DNA of 64,000 nt. Source: Streptomyces sp. TRM68416. GTDB taxonomy: Bacteria > Actinomycetota > Actinomycetes > Streptomycetales > Streptomycetaceae. The notes under the pieces are model-generated. The model was not told the origin of the DNA and did no database searches. It saw only the letters and a list, made by a program, of their open reading frames with translations. The stretch covers positions 124,001 to 188,000 of the forward strand of contig NZ_JACVWU010000016.1 of NCBI RefSeq assembly GCF_014596915.1, read 5' to 3'. Below are positions 7,966 through 16,489 of the stretch, in pieces. The position numbers and the translations under genes are program-made. The stretch's first letter is position 1; each line of letters begins with the position of its first letter.

Positions 7966-8133
7966 CTACTGCCCGGTGGCCACGACCACACACCGCCCGG
8001 TGACCACAGCCGCCCGCCGCCCACCAACCACAACCGCCCAACGCCCGGTGGCCACGACCGCCCACCGCCCGGCGACCACAACCGCCCACCGTCCAGCAAC
8101 CGCAGCCGCCTACTGCCCGGTGACCACGGCCGC
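7966..8133 (-). repeat. 24-bp tandem repeat (7 units) extending from the 3' end of the Mo-hydroxylase gene
   Basis: Seven contiguous 24-bp units lie at 8133-8110, 8109-8086, 8085-8062, 8061-8038, 8037-8014, 8013-7990 and 7989-7966 on the minus strand, consensus near GCGGTCGTGGTCACCGGGCG plus GTGG. The first unit is the last seven codons and TAG of the molybdopterin subunit gene; the last unit also ends in TAG in the same frame. Read through the first stop, the array would add 47 residues of an 8-residue repeat (AVVVAGRW-like). Units differ at several positions, so the array is not recent. Confidence 0.9.
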
Positions 8134-10419
8134 CTGCGGTCGGATCGGCAGGCGGTTCACCGGGCGGCCCGTCGCTGCCCGTACCGCGGAGGCGATCGCC
8201 GCCGGGGAGGCGACCACCGGTACCGCGCTGACCGCCTTCGCCCCGAAGGGGGCGACGACGTCCCGCTCCTCCACCAGCTTCACGATCTTGATGTCCGGCG
8301 CGTCGAGGGCCGTCGGGAGGGCGTAGCCGGTGAGGTCGGGGTGGCGGATCAGGCCGCGTGCGGTGCGCAGGTTCTCCGTCAGCGCGATGCCGACGCCCTG
8401 CGTGACGCCCGCCTCGATGCGCGCCGCGAGCTGCGCGGGGTTGAGCACCCGGCCGACGTCCTGGGCGAGCGCCAGCTCCACCACCCGTACCGAACCGAGT
8501 TCGATGTCGACGTCCACGACCGCGCGGATCGCGCAGAACGCCAGGCCCACGAACGCGTCGCCCTGGCCGGTCTCGTCCAGCGGCTCGGTGGGGTGCGGGC
8601 GGCACTGCGCGGTCGCCCACAGTTCCTTGCCGTCCATCGCCTCGGTGACCGTGGTCGACAGGACACCGTCGTAGGACGTGATCTTGCCGTCGGTGATCTG
8701 GAGCAGCTCGGTGGACATGCCGAACTTGTGCGCCAGGGGCTGGAGCAGCTGCGTGCGGACCATCTTCGCCGCGCGTTCCACCGCGCCGCCGGACACCCAG
8801 GTGTGGCGGCCCCGGCAGCCGGCGCCCGCGGGCGGCTGGTCGGTGTCGACGGGGGCGACGTGCACCTCGTCGATGCCGAGCGTCTCCTGGACGATCTGGC
8901 GGGCGAGGGTGGTGAAGCCCTGGCCGGTCTCGACGGCCGCGCACAGGACCGTCGCGACCCCGTCGTGGACCTTCACGGTCGCCGTGGACACCTCGTCGGC
9001 GCCCTCCGCGCCCAGCATGTGCACCATGCCGAGCCCGTAGCCCACGCCCCGGCGCACCGCGCCCGGTTCGCCCGCGCCCTCGGGGCCGCCGGGCAGCAGC
9101 CACTCGTCCTCGGGGGTGTCCTTGGGCAGCGGGGGCAGCGGGAAGTCCCGTACCGCCTGGAGGAGTTCGGCCACCGGCGCCGGGCAGGTCACGGTCTGGC
9201 CGGTGGGCAGGACGTCGCCGGTCGCCATGGCGTTGCGCAGGCGCAGCTCCGCCGGGTCGAGGCCGAGCTTCTTCGCCAGCTTGTCCATCTGCGCCTCGTA
9301 GGCGGCGGCGACCTGCATGGCGCCCTCGCCGCGTACGTGGCCGGAGGGCGGGTTGTTGGTGCGGACGGCCCAGCCCTCGATGAACGCGTGGGGGACGACG
9401 TAGGGACCGCAGGCGAAGGCCACCGCGGCGGCCAGCGCCTCCGAGGAGGTGTCCGCGTACGCGCCCGCGTCCAGCAGGATCTGCGCCTCGACCTTCACCA
9501 GCTTGCCCTGGGCGTCCGCGTGGTGGCGGTACCTGAGCAGTGTCGGGTGGCGGTGGGCGTGGCCGAGGAAGGACTCCTCGCGCGTGGCCGTCAGTTTCAC
9601 CGGGCAGCCGGTTTTGAGCGCCAGCAGGCCGAGCGGCAGCTGGAAGCCCTGGTCCTCACGGTCGGCGGTGGCGCCGGGCACGCCGGTGACGACGACCTTC
9701 ACCTGCTCCGGCACCAGCCCGTAGCAGGCGGCGGCGGTGTCGCGGTCGGTGTGCGGGTCGGTGGAGGCGAGGTACAGCTCGACGCCGCCGTCGGGGCGCG
9801 GCACGGCGAGGCCGGCCTCGGCGCCGATGGGGGCGGGGTCCTGGCGGCCGATGCGGTACAGGCCCTCCACGACGATCTCGCCGGCCGCGTCCGGGTCGCC
9901 GTGGCGCAGCGGGATGTGCCGGATCAGGTTCCCGTCGGGGTGCAGCGGCTCGGCCTCGAAGGCCTGCTCGGGGTCGGTGACCGGGTCGAGGACCTCGTAC
10001 TCGACGATGACGGCGGCCGCGGCCATGCGCGCGGTGTCGGGGTGGTCGGCGGCGACGGCGGCGATGGGCTCGCCGTGGTGGCGCACGACCTCGGAGGCGA
10101 ACACCGGGCGGTCGGCCTTGCCGCGGCCGTGCACCGGCGTGCCGGGGACGTCCTCGTGGGTGACGACGGCGCGGACGCCGGGCATCTCGCGCGCGTGGGT
10201 GGTGTCGATGGAGACGATGCGCGCGTGCGCGTGCGGGGAGCGCAGGACGGCCGCCCAGAGCAGGCCCTCGGCCCACAGGTCGGCCGCGTAGGGGAAGGTG
10301 CCCTCGGTCTTGGCGCGGGCGTCGGCGGCCGCCAGGGAGGCGCCGAGGCCGTGCGGGATCGGTTCGGGGGCGGGCGCTGCCGCCGCGGGGCTGGTCGCGG
10401 TGGCGGCTTCGTTGCTCAC
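8110..10419 (-). CDS. Xanthine dehydrogenase-family molybdopterin-binding subunit
   Basis: The 769-residue large subunit of a three-subunit molybdenum hydroxylase (xanthine oxidase family). It begins with the small a/b hammerhead domain (EGTFPYAADLWAEGLLWAAVLRSPHAHARI) and continues with the Mo-pterin binding region (VRGEGAMQVAAAYEAQMDKLAKKLGLDP; AVETGQGFTTLARQIVQETLG; GCRGRHTWVSGGAV). Such enzymes hydroxylate purines, aldehydes or N-heterocycles and pass electrons to the 2Fe-2S and FAD subunits, here encoded upstream in one operon with 4-base overlaps. Near residue 732 the motif expected to hold the catalytic Glu (GxGEPP in relatives) reads KAVSAVPVV, so that Glu appears absent. Substrate unknown. 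Confidence 0.87.
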   Translation of the reverse strand: MSNEAATATSPAAAAPAPEPIPHGLGASLAAADARAKTEGTFPYAADLWAEGLLWAAVLRSPHAHARIVSIDTTHAREMPGVRAVVTHEDVPGTPVHGRGKADRPVFASEVVRHHGEPIAAVAADHPDTARMAAAAVIVEYEVLDPVTDPEQAFEAEPLHPDGNLIRHIPLRHGDPDAAGEIVVEGLYRIGRQDPAPIGAEAGLAVPRPDGGVELYLASTDPHTDRDTAAACYGLVPEQVKVVVTGVPGATADREDQGFQLPLGLLALKTGCPVKLTATREESFLGHAHRHPTLLRYRHHADAQGKLVKVEAQILLDAGAYADTSSEALAAAVAFACGPYVVPHAFIEGWAVRTNNPPSGHVRGEGAMQVAAAYEAQMDKLAKKLGLDPAELRLRNAMATGDVLPTGQTVTCPAPVAELLQAVRDFPLPPLPKDTPEDEWLLPGGPEGAGEPGAVRRGVGYGLGMVHMLGAEGADEVSTATVKVHDGVATVLCAAVETGQGFTTLARQIVQETLGIDEVHVAPVDTDQPPAGAGCRGRHTWVSGGAVERAAKMVRTQLLQPLAHKFGMSTELLQITDGKITSYDGVLSTTVTEAMDGKELWATAQCRPHPTEPLDETGQGDAFVGLAFCAIRAVVDVDIELGSVRVVELALAQDVGRVLNPAQLAARIEAGVTQGVGIALTENLRTARGLIRHPDLTGYALPTALDAPDIKIVKLVEERDVVAPFGAKAVSAVPVVASPAAIASAVRAATGRPVNRLPIRPQAAVVTGQ

Positions 10420-12215
10420 GCCTGGCCTCCGTCCTGTCCGTACGCCTGGTCATGCGGTGCCGCGGACGCCGGGTCCTCGAACGCCGAGGGGTTGACGCCG
10501 CCGGCTCCCGGGCCCGCCTGGTGCGGAATACGGGCCTCGTCCGGATCCGACTCACTGTCGGCCGTCCTGTGTGCCTCGCGCGCGGCGACGACCTCCTTGA
10601 CGGCCTCGACGACGCCCCGGTAGCCGGAGCAGCGGCACAGGTTGCCGCACAGCGCCTGGCGGGTCTCCAGCTCGGTCGGGGCGGGGTTGCCCTCCAGCAG
10701 GTCGTGGACGGTCATCGCCATGCCGGGCACGCAGAAGCCGCACTGCACGGCGCCGCACCGGGCGAGCGCCCGCTGCACGTCGGAGGGCTGTCCGTCGACG
10801 GCGAGGCCCTCGACGGTACGGACCTCGCTGCCGGCGGCGGTCACGGCGGGGACCAGGCAGGAGGCGACGAGCCGGCCGTCGACCTGGACGTTGCAGGCCC
10901 CGCACTCGCCCTGCGAGCAGCCGTCCTTGGCGCCCGCGAGGCCGAGCCGCTCGCGCAGCACGTAGAGCAGCGATTCGCCGATCCAGGCGTCGGTGACGGG
11001 CCGGTCGACGCCGTTGACGCGCAGCACGTAGGAGGCGAGGGGGTGTTCCTCGCCGGGCAGGGCGGGCCGCTCACCGGACCCGTCGCTCGCGTCGGACGCC
11101 TCGGTCCCGGCGGCCTCGTCGGCGGCCTCCGTGGCGCCCTCGTCGGACTCCCGCGGCCCTTCCGGCCCCTCGGGCGCCGCACGCTCCTCAGCGGCCTCCT
11201 GCGCGTCCTCCGGGGTGCTCCCCGTGCCAGTGCCGACGGCCGCCGACTCGGGCTCCACGGGCTGATCGGGGACGGGCTCGGCGTCCACGGGCACGCGCGC
11301 GTGGGCATCGTCCCCGGGCACACGCGCGTGGACGTCGTCCCCGTCCCGCTCCCGCGCTACGGCCGCGGCGGCACCGTCACCCTCGGCAGTCACGCGCGTG
11401 TGGGCGTCGTCCCCGGGCACGCGCGCGTGCCCGTCCGCGTCCTGCTCCCGCACCACGGCCGCGGCGGCACCGTTGCCCTCGGCGGGCACACGCGCGTGGG
11501 CATCGTCCCCGGGCACACGCGCGTGGACGTCGTCCCCGGCCCGCTCCCGCGCTACGGCCGCGGCGGCACCGTCACCCTCGGCGGGCACGTGCGTGTGCGT
11601 GCCGTGGGGGGTGGGCTCGGTGTGCGGGTGGGTACCGGGCCCGCCGGTCTGCGGTCCCCACGGTTCGCCGATCGCCTGCGTCGCCCACGGCGCGGGCGCG
11701 CCGCCGGGCAGCGTGGGCGGCGGGGTGCCGCCCCACTGCTCGACCAGCGACGAGGTGGTGAACTCGCCCGATTCGTCCGGGAGGTCGCCGCCCGCGACGG
11801 GGATCGACCACTCGCCGGTCACATCGTGCCCGGGCCCGGGTGCGGGCGCGGGCGCCGCGTTCTCGAAGGTCCACTGGCCGGTGGCGCCCGGGTCGTAGGT
11901 GAACCGGTCGTCGCCGGTCTCCTGGGGCACCGCGTCCGGTTCGGGCCACTGGGCGCCGCCCGCGGGCATCGTCCAGGTGCCGGTGGCCGCCGGGTCGGTG
12001 CCCGCGGTGGTGGCGGGCGTGACCGTTATCGGCGGCGGGACGTAGCCGTGGCCGGGTGCGGCCAGCGGACTGTCGGAGGAGGCCAGCAGGGCGTCGATGC
12101 CGCCCTCGGGGAGCTGCACGAAGGCGGTGGCGCCGTCGTCGTACTCGCCCTGGGGCAGCGGGTCCCAGCGGCCCGCGCCCTGGGGCGTGCCCTCTCCGTG
12201 CCGGTCGTCGGTCAC
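10416..12215 (-). CDS. Xanthine dehydrogenase-family 2Fe-2S subunit with long low-complexity N-terminal extension
   Basis: A 599-residue protein. Residues about 390-560 form the standard two-cluster subunit: plant-type ferredoxin cluster CSQGECGAC...C and the second cluster CGFC...CGNLCRCSGY, all eight cysteines present. Normal subunits are 150-200 residues; here about 390 residues rich in Pro, Ala, Gly and acidic residues precede it, including three copies of a roughly 100-bp repeat at 11290-11590 (units resembling ARVPGDDAHARVPAEGDGAA). The GTG at 12215 overlaps the FAD-subunit stop (GTGA), and the extension keeps coding-like composition, so it seems to be genuine protein. The extension is probably disordered; its role is unknown. 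Confidence 0.85.
   Translation of the reverse strand: MTDDRHGEGTPQGAGRWDPLPQGEYDDGATAFVQLPEGGIDALLASSDSPLAAPGHGYVPPPITVTPATTAGTDPAATGTWTMPAGGAQWPEPDAVPQETGDDRFTYDPGATGQWTFENAAPAPAPGPGHDVTGEWSIPVAGGDLPDESGEFTTSSLVEQWGGTPPPTLPGGAPAPWATQAIGEPWGPQTGGPGTHPHTEPTPHGTHTHVPAEGDGAAAAVARERAGDDVHARVPGDDAHARVPAEGNGAAAAVVREQDADGHARVPGDDAHTRVTAEGDGAAAAVARERDGDDVHARVPGDDAHARVPVDAEPVPDQPVEPESAAVGTGTGSTPEDAQEAAEERAAPEGPEGPRESDEGATEAADEAAGTEASDASDGSGERPALPGEEHPLASYVLRVNGVDRPVTDAWIGESLLYVLRERLGLAGAKDGCSQGECGACNVQVDGRLVASCLVPAVTAAGSEVRTVEGLAVDGQPSDVQRALARCGAVQCGFCVPGMAMTVHDLLEGNPAPTELETRQALCGNLCRCSGYRGVVEAVKEVVAAREAHRTADSESDPDEARIPHQAGPGAGGVNPSAFEDPASAAPHDQAYGQDGGQA
11290..11590 (-). repeat. Three ~100-bp in-frame repeats within the 2Fe-2S subunit gene
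   Basis: Three successive imperfect units share the stretch encoding AxAAVxRExDxDxHARVPGDDAHxRV, beginning near 11290, 11391 and 11487. They keep the reading frame and encode roughly residues 209-308 of the subunit. High identity among units suggests expansion by slippage or unequal crossing-over. Confidence 0.75.
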
Positions 12216-13105
12216 GACAGCGCCCTCCCCAGTGCTCGTCGGGCCAGCGCGGCGACGGTGCGCCGCAGGTGCAGTACGGCGGGCGGGAGCGGCGGCACGG
12301 AGCCGTCGCTCTCCGGGACCGGGTCGGGGATGCAGGCCGCGGCGACGTACTCGCCGAAGGCGGTCAGGGCCTCCGGGACGATGGCGCGGTTGTTGTCCCA
12401 GTCGATCAGCTGGGCGACCCACTGCTCGGCCTCCAGGGGCCGCAGCGGCATCGGCGCTATGGCGCCCACCGCGCACCGCACCCCGCGCCGGGCGGGGTCG
12501 AGGACGAGCGCGACGGAGGCCATCGCCCGCCCCGGTCCGGTCCGGCCGGTCGCCTTGAGGAAGACCTGGGGGGCGTGCAGCAGCGGCACCCGCACGAAGC
12601 CGATGAGTTCGCCGGCGCGCAGCATCTCCATGCCGGCCAGCAGGTGCGACACCGGGATCTCCCGGCGGACTCCGCCCGCGCCCGCGATGATCAGCGTCGC
12701 CTCCAGGGCGGCCAGCACGGGCAGCGCGTCGCCCGTGGGGGCCGCCGTGGCGATGTTGCCGCCCAGCGTGCCGGCATTGCGGATCTGCGGCGGCCCGGCG
12801 GCCCGCGCGGACGCGGCGAGCGCCGGGATGAGCGCGGCGAAGTCGGGGCGGCCCATGCGCGCGTGGGTGAGTCCGGCGCCGAGCAGCGCGTGACCGTCCT
12901 GGTACTGCCAGCCGCGGATCTCGCTGATCCGGCCGAGGCCGACCAGGGCGGTGGGCCTGAGCTGCCCGGAGTTGACGGAGGTCATCAGGTCGGTGCCGCC
13001 GGCCACGGGGACGGCGGCCGGCATGGCGGTGAGCGCCGCCACGGCCTCGTCCAGCGTCGTGGGCAGCGTGACGGACTGCGCCGCCTGCGGTGCGTGCGTG
13101 GTCAA
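12212..13105 (-). CDS. Xanthine dehydrogenase-family FAD-binding subunit
   Basis: The FAD subunit (about 297 residues) of the molybdenum hydroxylase. FAD-binding motifs of the family are clear: VPVAGGTDLMTSVNSGQLRP near the N-terminus and RNAGTLGGNIATAAPTGDALPVLAALEA further on. I start it at TTG 13105 (LTTHAPQAAQSVTLPTTLDEAV), which has AAGGGG about a dozen bases upstream. The frame is open further to 13234, but that stretch contains a plausible promoter (TTGCCA at 13184-13179, TACCGT at 13159-13154, 19-bp spacer), so the longer version is less likely. It is the first gene of the operon, followed by the 2Fe-2S and Mo subunits. Confidence 0.87.
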   Translation of the reverse strand: MTTHAPQAAQSVTLPTTLDEAVAALTAMPAAVPVAGGTDLMTSVNSGQLRPTALVGLGRISEIRGWQYQDGHALLGAGLTHARMGRPDFAALIPALAASARAAGPPQIRNAGTLGGNIATAAPTGDALPVLAALEATLIIAGAGGVRREIPVSHLLAGMEMLRAGELIGFVRVPLLHAPQVFLKATGRTGPGRAMASVALVLDPARRGVRCAVGAIAPMPLRPLEAEQWVAQLIDWDNNRAIVPEALTAFGEYVAAACIPDPVPESDGSVPPLPPAVLHLRRTVAALARRALGRALS

Positions 13106-13329
13106 ACCGGCTGCCCCTTCCCGCTGCCCCCTGGTCCCACCTGTTGCTGCCGTACGGTACGTGCTGACAGGGCGGACGTGGCAACTCTGGCACATCTTCG
13201 CAGGGGCCGAACGCGGGGGTCCGCTAGGAGGCATTCGCCCACCTCATCGGGGAGATGGTCCGTTTTCGTACGGCATCACCCGTGCGCACCGATTGACACT
13301 CTTCAGTGATCCTTGCCGGGGTTTTTCCA

Positions 13330-14949
13330 TTACCTGTTCGGTGGCGCCCCCTCGATGGGCCGTCCCAGCACGCCGAGCCGCTTCTGCCACGGCAGCGGGC
13401 CGGTGGGCGGCCGGTAGCCGACGCCCAGGGCGTCAAGTCGCCGGTAATGGGCGGCCATCCGCCGCTCGAAGTCGGCGAAGTCCCGTTCCGCGGGGGCGGG
13501 CAGCCGACTCCAGGCCACCTCGGCGAAGGCGGAGAGCCGCGGGAACGTCTGGTAGTCCACGCGCGCCTGATCCTCCGTCACCTCGGTCCATACGTTGGCC
13601 TGCGTGCCGAGGACGTGCGCGGCCTCGTCCTCCGTCAGTTCCGGCGGAACGGGCTCGAAGCGGTAGACGTCCTCCAGGGTGCGGACGTAGCCGATGGGGA
13701 CCGGCTCGTCCGCGCCCGCGTGCTGGCGGTGGTCCAGATAGACCTGCTGCTCGGGGCACATGACGACGTCGTGCCCGGCCCGCGCGGCGGCGATCCCGCC
13801 CGCGTAGCCGCGCCACGACGACACGGCCGCGCCCTTGGCCAGCCCGCCCTCCAGGATCTCGTCCCAGCCGATGAGCCTGCGCCCGCGCGCGGAGAGCCAG
13901 TTGTCGAAGTGCCCGATGAACCAGGCCTGAAGTCCGTCCTCGTCGGCGACCCCGAGTTCCTGGATGCGCTTCTGCGCGACCGGCGACCGCCGCCACTGGT
14001 CCTTGAGGCATTCGTCGCCGCCCACATGAACGAACCGGGAGGGAAACAGCTCCAGGAGTTCCTCGAACACCCCCTCGTAGAAGCGCAGGGTGTTGTCAGT
14101 GGGGGCGAGTACGTTGGCGGAGATCCCCCAGTTGTCCCAGACGGTCAGGGAAGTGGTGTCGATGACGTCGGTGTTGCCGAGTTCCGGATACGCGGCGATG
14201 GCGGCCTGCGAGTGGCCGGGTACGTCGATTTCGGGGACGACGGTGATATGCCGCTCGGCGGCGTAGGCGACGATCTCCCGGATGTCGTCCTGGGTGTAGA
14301 AGCCCCCGTGCGGCTTCTCCTCCCACAGCGGTGAGGCGCGGTGACCGAATTTCGTCCGCGCGCGCCAGGAACCGACCTCGGTGAGCTTCGGGTACTTCCT
14401 GATCTCGACGCGCCAGCCCTGGTCGTCGGTCAAGTGGAAGTGGAGGACGTTGAGTTTGTGCGCGGCCATCAGGTCGAGGTAGCGCAGGACCCCGTCCTTG
14501 GGCATGAAGTGGCGGGCCACGTCGAGCATGAGACCGCGCCAGGCAAAGCGCGGCGAGTCCTCGATCACCGCCATGGGCACGAGCCACTCCCGGCGCGGAC
14601 CGAGCGGCGCCCGCCGGAAGGCATCGGGCCCCAGGAGCTGCCTGAGCGTCTGCGCGCCCCAGAAGACGCCGGCCGCGCTGCCGCCGTCGATCCGTACGGC
14701 ATGCCCGTCGACGGCGACGCGGTAGGCCTCCGGCTCCATGCCGGTGTCCACGCCCAGCTCAATGCCGTTGCGGCCGTCGGGGAACGGCAGTCCGGTGGCG
14801 GCGCCGAGGGTGGCGCGCAGCCAGGACGCGACCCGCTCGGTGCCGGGCCCCGCGTGCAGCGCGGTCTCCTCGTCGAGGGGAAACGCTCCCCGCCCCGGCG
14901 GCACCCACCAGGCCTTGCGGGGAGCCGGAATCAGTTCCTCGAAGCTCAT
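13330..14949 (-). CDS. Beta-N-acetylhexosaminidase, glycoside hydrolase family 20
   Basis: A 539-residue GH20 enzyme that removes terminal GlcNAc or GalNAc from chitin fragments or peptidoglycan/glycan debris. A GH20b-type N-terminal domain (to about residue 130) precedes the TIM barrel; the catalytic pair is Asp312-Glu313 in HVGGDE, where Glu is the acid/base and Asp orients the substrate N-acetyl group. HFHLTDDQGWR (170-180) is the conserved second motif. There is no signal peptide, so it probably acts in the cytoplasm on imported oligosaccharides. ATG 14949 has AAAGGA upstream. The gene is single, with no transporter beside it. Confidence 0.93.
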   Translation of the reverse strand: MSFEELIPAPRKAWWVPPGRGAFPLDEETALHAGPGTERVASWLRATLGAATGLPFPDGRNGIELGVDTGMEPEAYRVAVDGHAVRIDGGSAAGVFWGAQTLRQLLGPDAFRRAPLGPRREWLVPMAVIEDSPRFAWRGLMLDVARHFMPKDGVLRYLDLMAAHKLNVLHFHLTDDQGWRVEIRKYPKLTEVGSWRARTKFGHRASPLWEEKPHGGFYTQDDIREIVAYAAERHITVVPEIDVPGHSQAAIAAYPELGNTDVIDTTSLTVWDNWGISANVLAPTDNTLRFYEGVFEELLELFPSRFVHVGGDECLKDQWRRSPVAQKRIQELGVADEDGLQAWFIGHFDNWLSARGRRLIGWDEILEGGLAKGAAVSSWRGYAGGIAAARAGHDVVMCPEQQVYLDHRQHAGADEPVPIGYVRTLEDVYRFEPVPPELTEDEAAHVLGTQANVWTEVTEDQARVDYQTFPRLSAFAEVAWSRLPAPAERDFADFERRMAAHYRRLDALGVGYRPPTGPLPWQKRLGVLGRPIEGAPPNR

Positions 14950-15341
14950 GCCATCAGTCCTTTACCGCTCCGCCCGGCCCGGAGACCGGCCGTCGCTGTA
15001 CGGGTACGAAGAACACCAGAAAAACACGCTCGTTCGGCCGTCGCCCCCCGCTGCATCCGAATTGGAAAGAGCCGCGAGAAAGAGCGGTGGGGCCTCGACG
15101 GGCGCCGTCCGGGCCATCTGCAACATGATCAGCAAGATGGTTCGGAAGTGAACAAAAATCGCGTCACGGCGGTCGCCGCGAGAAGGGCGATCAAGGGGTG
15201 GCGAGCACGTCGGAAACCGTCGGAAGGAATGCAGCAACGGCACCGTCGTCCGGGGCCGGCCGCGACCGCACAACGCAAGCCCCCTGGGGCGCGCCGTGGC
15301 GCGCCCCAGGGGGCTTGCGGAACCTCGGGCGGGCCGGCGGG
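14950..15341. other. Intergenic region, 392 bp, no gene seen
   Basis: It separates the GH20 gene from DUF3039, both on the minus strand. Apart from the strong hairpin at 15275-15318 it holds only the presumed GH20 promoter region; I see no convincing small gene, tandem repeat or operator. Confidence 0.6.
15275..15318 (-). terminator. 44-bp near-palindromic hairpin terminator after DUF3039
   Basis: Two perfectly complementary 21-base arms (15275-15295 and 15298-15318) separated by only GT, located 24 bases past the DUF3039 stop on its strand. The exceptional stem suits a factor-independent terminator of the Streptomyces type lacking a strong T tract; it could also act on both strands. Confidence 0.8.
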
Positions 15342-15635
15342 CTACTTCTTGTCGCCGCCCTTGCCCTTGCCCTTGTCGTCCCCGCCGGAGCCCATGGACT
15401 CGTAGATCTCCTTGCACATGGGGCACACGGGGTACTTCTTCGGGTCGCGGCCGGGCACCCACACCTTGCCGCACAGCGCCACGACGGGGGTCCCGTCGAG
15501 GGCGCTCGCCATGATCTTGTCCTTCTGGACGTAGTGGGCGTAGCGCTCGTGGTCGCCGTCGCCGTGGGACACCTGTGGCGTCGGCTCTACGAGGGTCCCC
15601 GTACCAGTCCCGCGCTCGGGCTCAAGAGTGCTCAT
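15342..15635 (-). CDS. DUF3039 zinc-ribbon-like small protein
   Basis: A 97-residue protein of the actinobacterial DUF3039 family. The centre holds ALCGKVWVPGRDPKKYPVCPMC, two cysteine pairs that could bind zinc, preceded by HYVQKDKIMASALDGTPVVALCG and followed by a Gly/Lys/Asp-rich tail. Function is unknown in the family. ATG 15635 was chosen as the first Met of the conserved region. Its position between yqgE-murA and the hexosaminidase matches what I recall for S. coelicolor SCO2947. Confidence 0.88.
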   Translation of the reverse strand: MSTLEPERGTGTGTLVEPTPQVSHGDGDHERYAHYVQKDKIMASALDGTPVVALCGKVWVPGRDPKKYPVCPMCKEIYESMGSGGDDKGKGKGGDKK

Positions 15636-15664
15636 AACAGCCAGGGTACTGAAGGTCACACCCA

Positions 15665-16237
15665 TCAGTTGAGCGAAGGGTCGTCCGGATACGTGGCCAC
15701 CATCGCCAGCTCGTTGCGCTGGCGGCGCAGCACCTCGCGCCAGAGCCGCTCCGGCGAGGGGGAGGAGACGTCTCCCGGCTCGGACTCCACCACGTACCAG
15801 GCGCCGTCCACCAGCTCGTCCTCCAGCTGGCCCGGCCCCCAGCCGGCGTACCCGGCGAAGATCCGCAGGCTGCCGAGGGCGGAGGCGAGCAGCTCCGGCG
15901 GGGCCTCCAGGTCGACGAGGCCGATCGCGCCGTGCACCCGGCGCCAGCCCAGCGGGGTTCTCTCGCCGGACGCGCCGCCCGGGATGACGGCGACGCCGAG
16001 GGCGGAGTCGAGGGACACCGGGCCGCCCTGGAAGACCACACCGGGCTCGCCGGCGAGATCCCCCCAGCCCTCCAGGATGTCGCCCACGTCCACCGGGGTC
16101 GGACGGTTGAGGACGACACCGAGCGAGCCCTCCTCGTCGTGGTCGAGAAGGAGCACCACCGCGCGGTCGAAGTTCGGGTCCGCCAGGGCGGGTGTTGCCA
16201 CGAGCAACCGCCCTGTGAGCGAGGACACCTCGGTCAT
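15665..16237 (-). CDS. YqgE/AlgH family protein
   Basis: A 190-residue single-domain protein. The family signature is complete: SLTGRLLVATPALADPNFDRAVVLLLDHDEEGSLGVVLNRP, then VFQGGPV and IFAGYAGWGPGQLEDEL. Its biochemical function is unknown (AlgH influences alginate and other regulators in Pseudomonas). The start at ATG 16237 begins directly with the conserved region; ATG 16246 in the same frame is an equal candidate. It is divergent from murA. Confidence 0.88.
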   Translation of the reverse strand: MTEVSSLTGRLLVATPALADPNFDRAVVLLLDHDEEGSLGVVLNRPTPVDVGDILEGWGDLAGEPGVVFQGGPVSLDSALGVAVIPGGASGERTPLGWRRVHGAIGLVDLEAPPELLASALGSLRIFAGYAGWGPGQLEDELVDGAWYVVESEPGDVSSPSPERLWREVLRRQRNELAMVATYPDDPSLN

Positions 16238-16489
16238 GCCAGACATGATCCCGCATCTTCCCCCCGCGTGGGGAGGCAATCCGGGTAAGGGAGTGAACGC
16301 AGCTCAGCGACGGATCGAGCGCCCCCGGCGCACACCTGGCCCGGTGACCCGTCGTACCCGGGGGCCAACGCTTCGTGTTGTGACACAGCTATGACGTACC
16401 TGGACGGTACTTGGGCTTACAGAAGGGGGGTGGGCGGCGATTACCCTTTCCCTTCTGGCCCCTGCCCCACTCATCGGAACGCGAGATAC

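Noticed and set aside
7966..8133. CRISPR-like array
   Set aside because: Repeats are directly contiguous without spacers, degenerate, and continue from a gene end; no cas genes are nearby.
7856..8326. Plus-strand threonine/proline-rich reading frame
   Set aside because: It is the reverse reading of the 24-bp repeat array and of the Mo-subunit gene, with no ribosome site.
13106..13234. CxxCH heme motif (MCQSCHVRP) at the N-terminus of the FAD subunit
   Set aside because: It lies upstream of the likely start and overlaps a promoter-like sequence; this extension is not part of the family.
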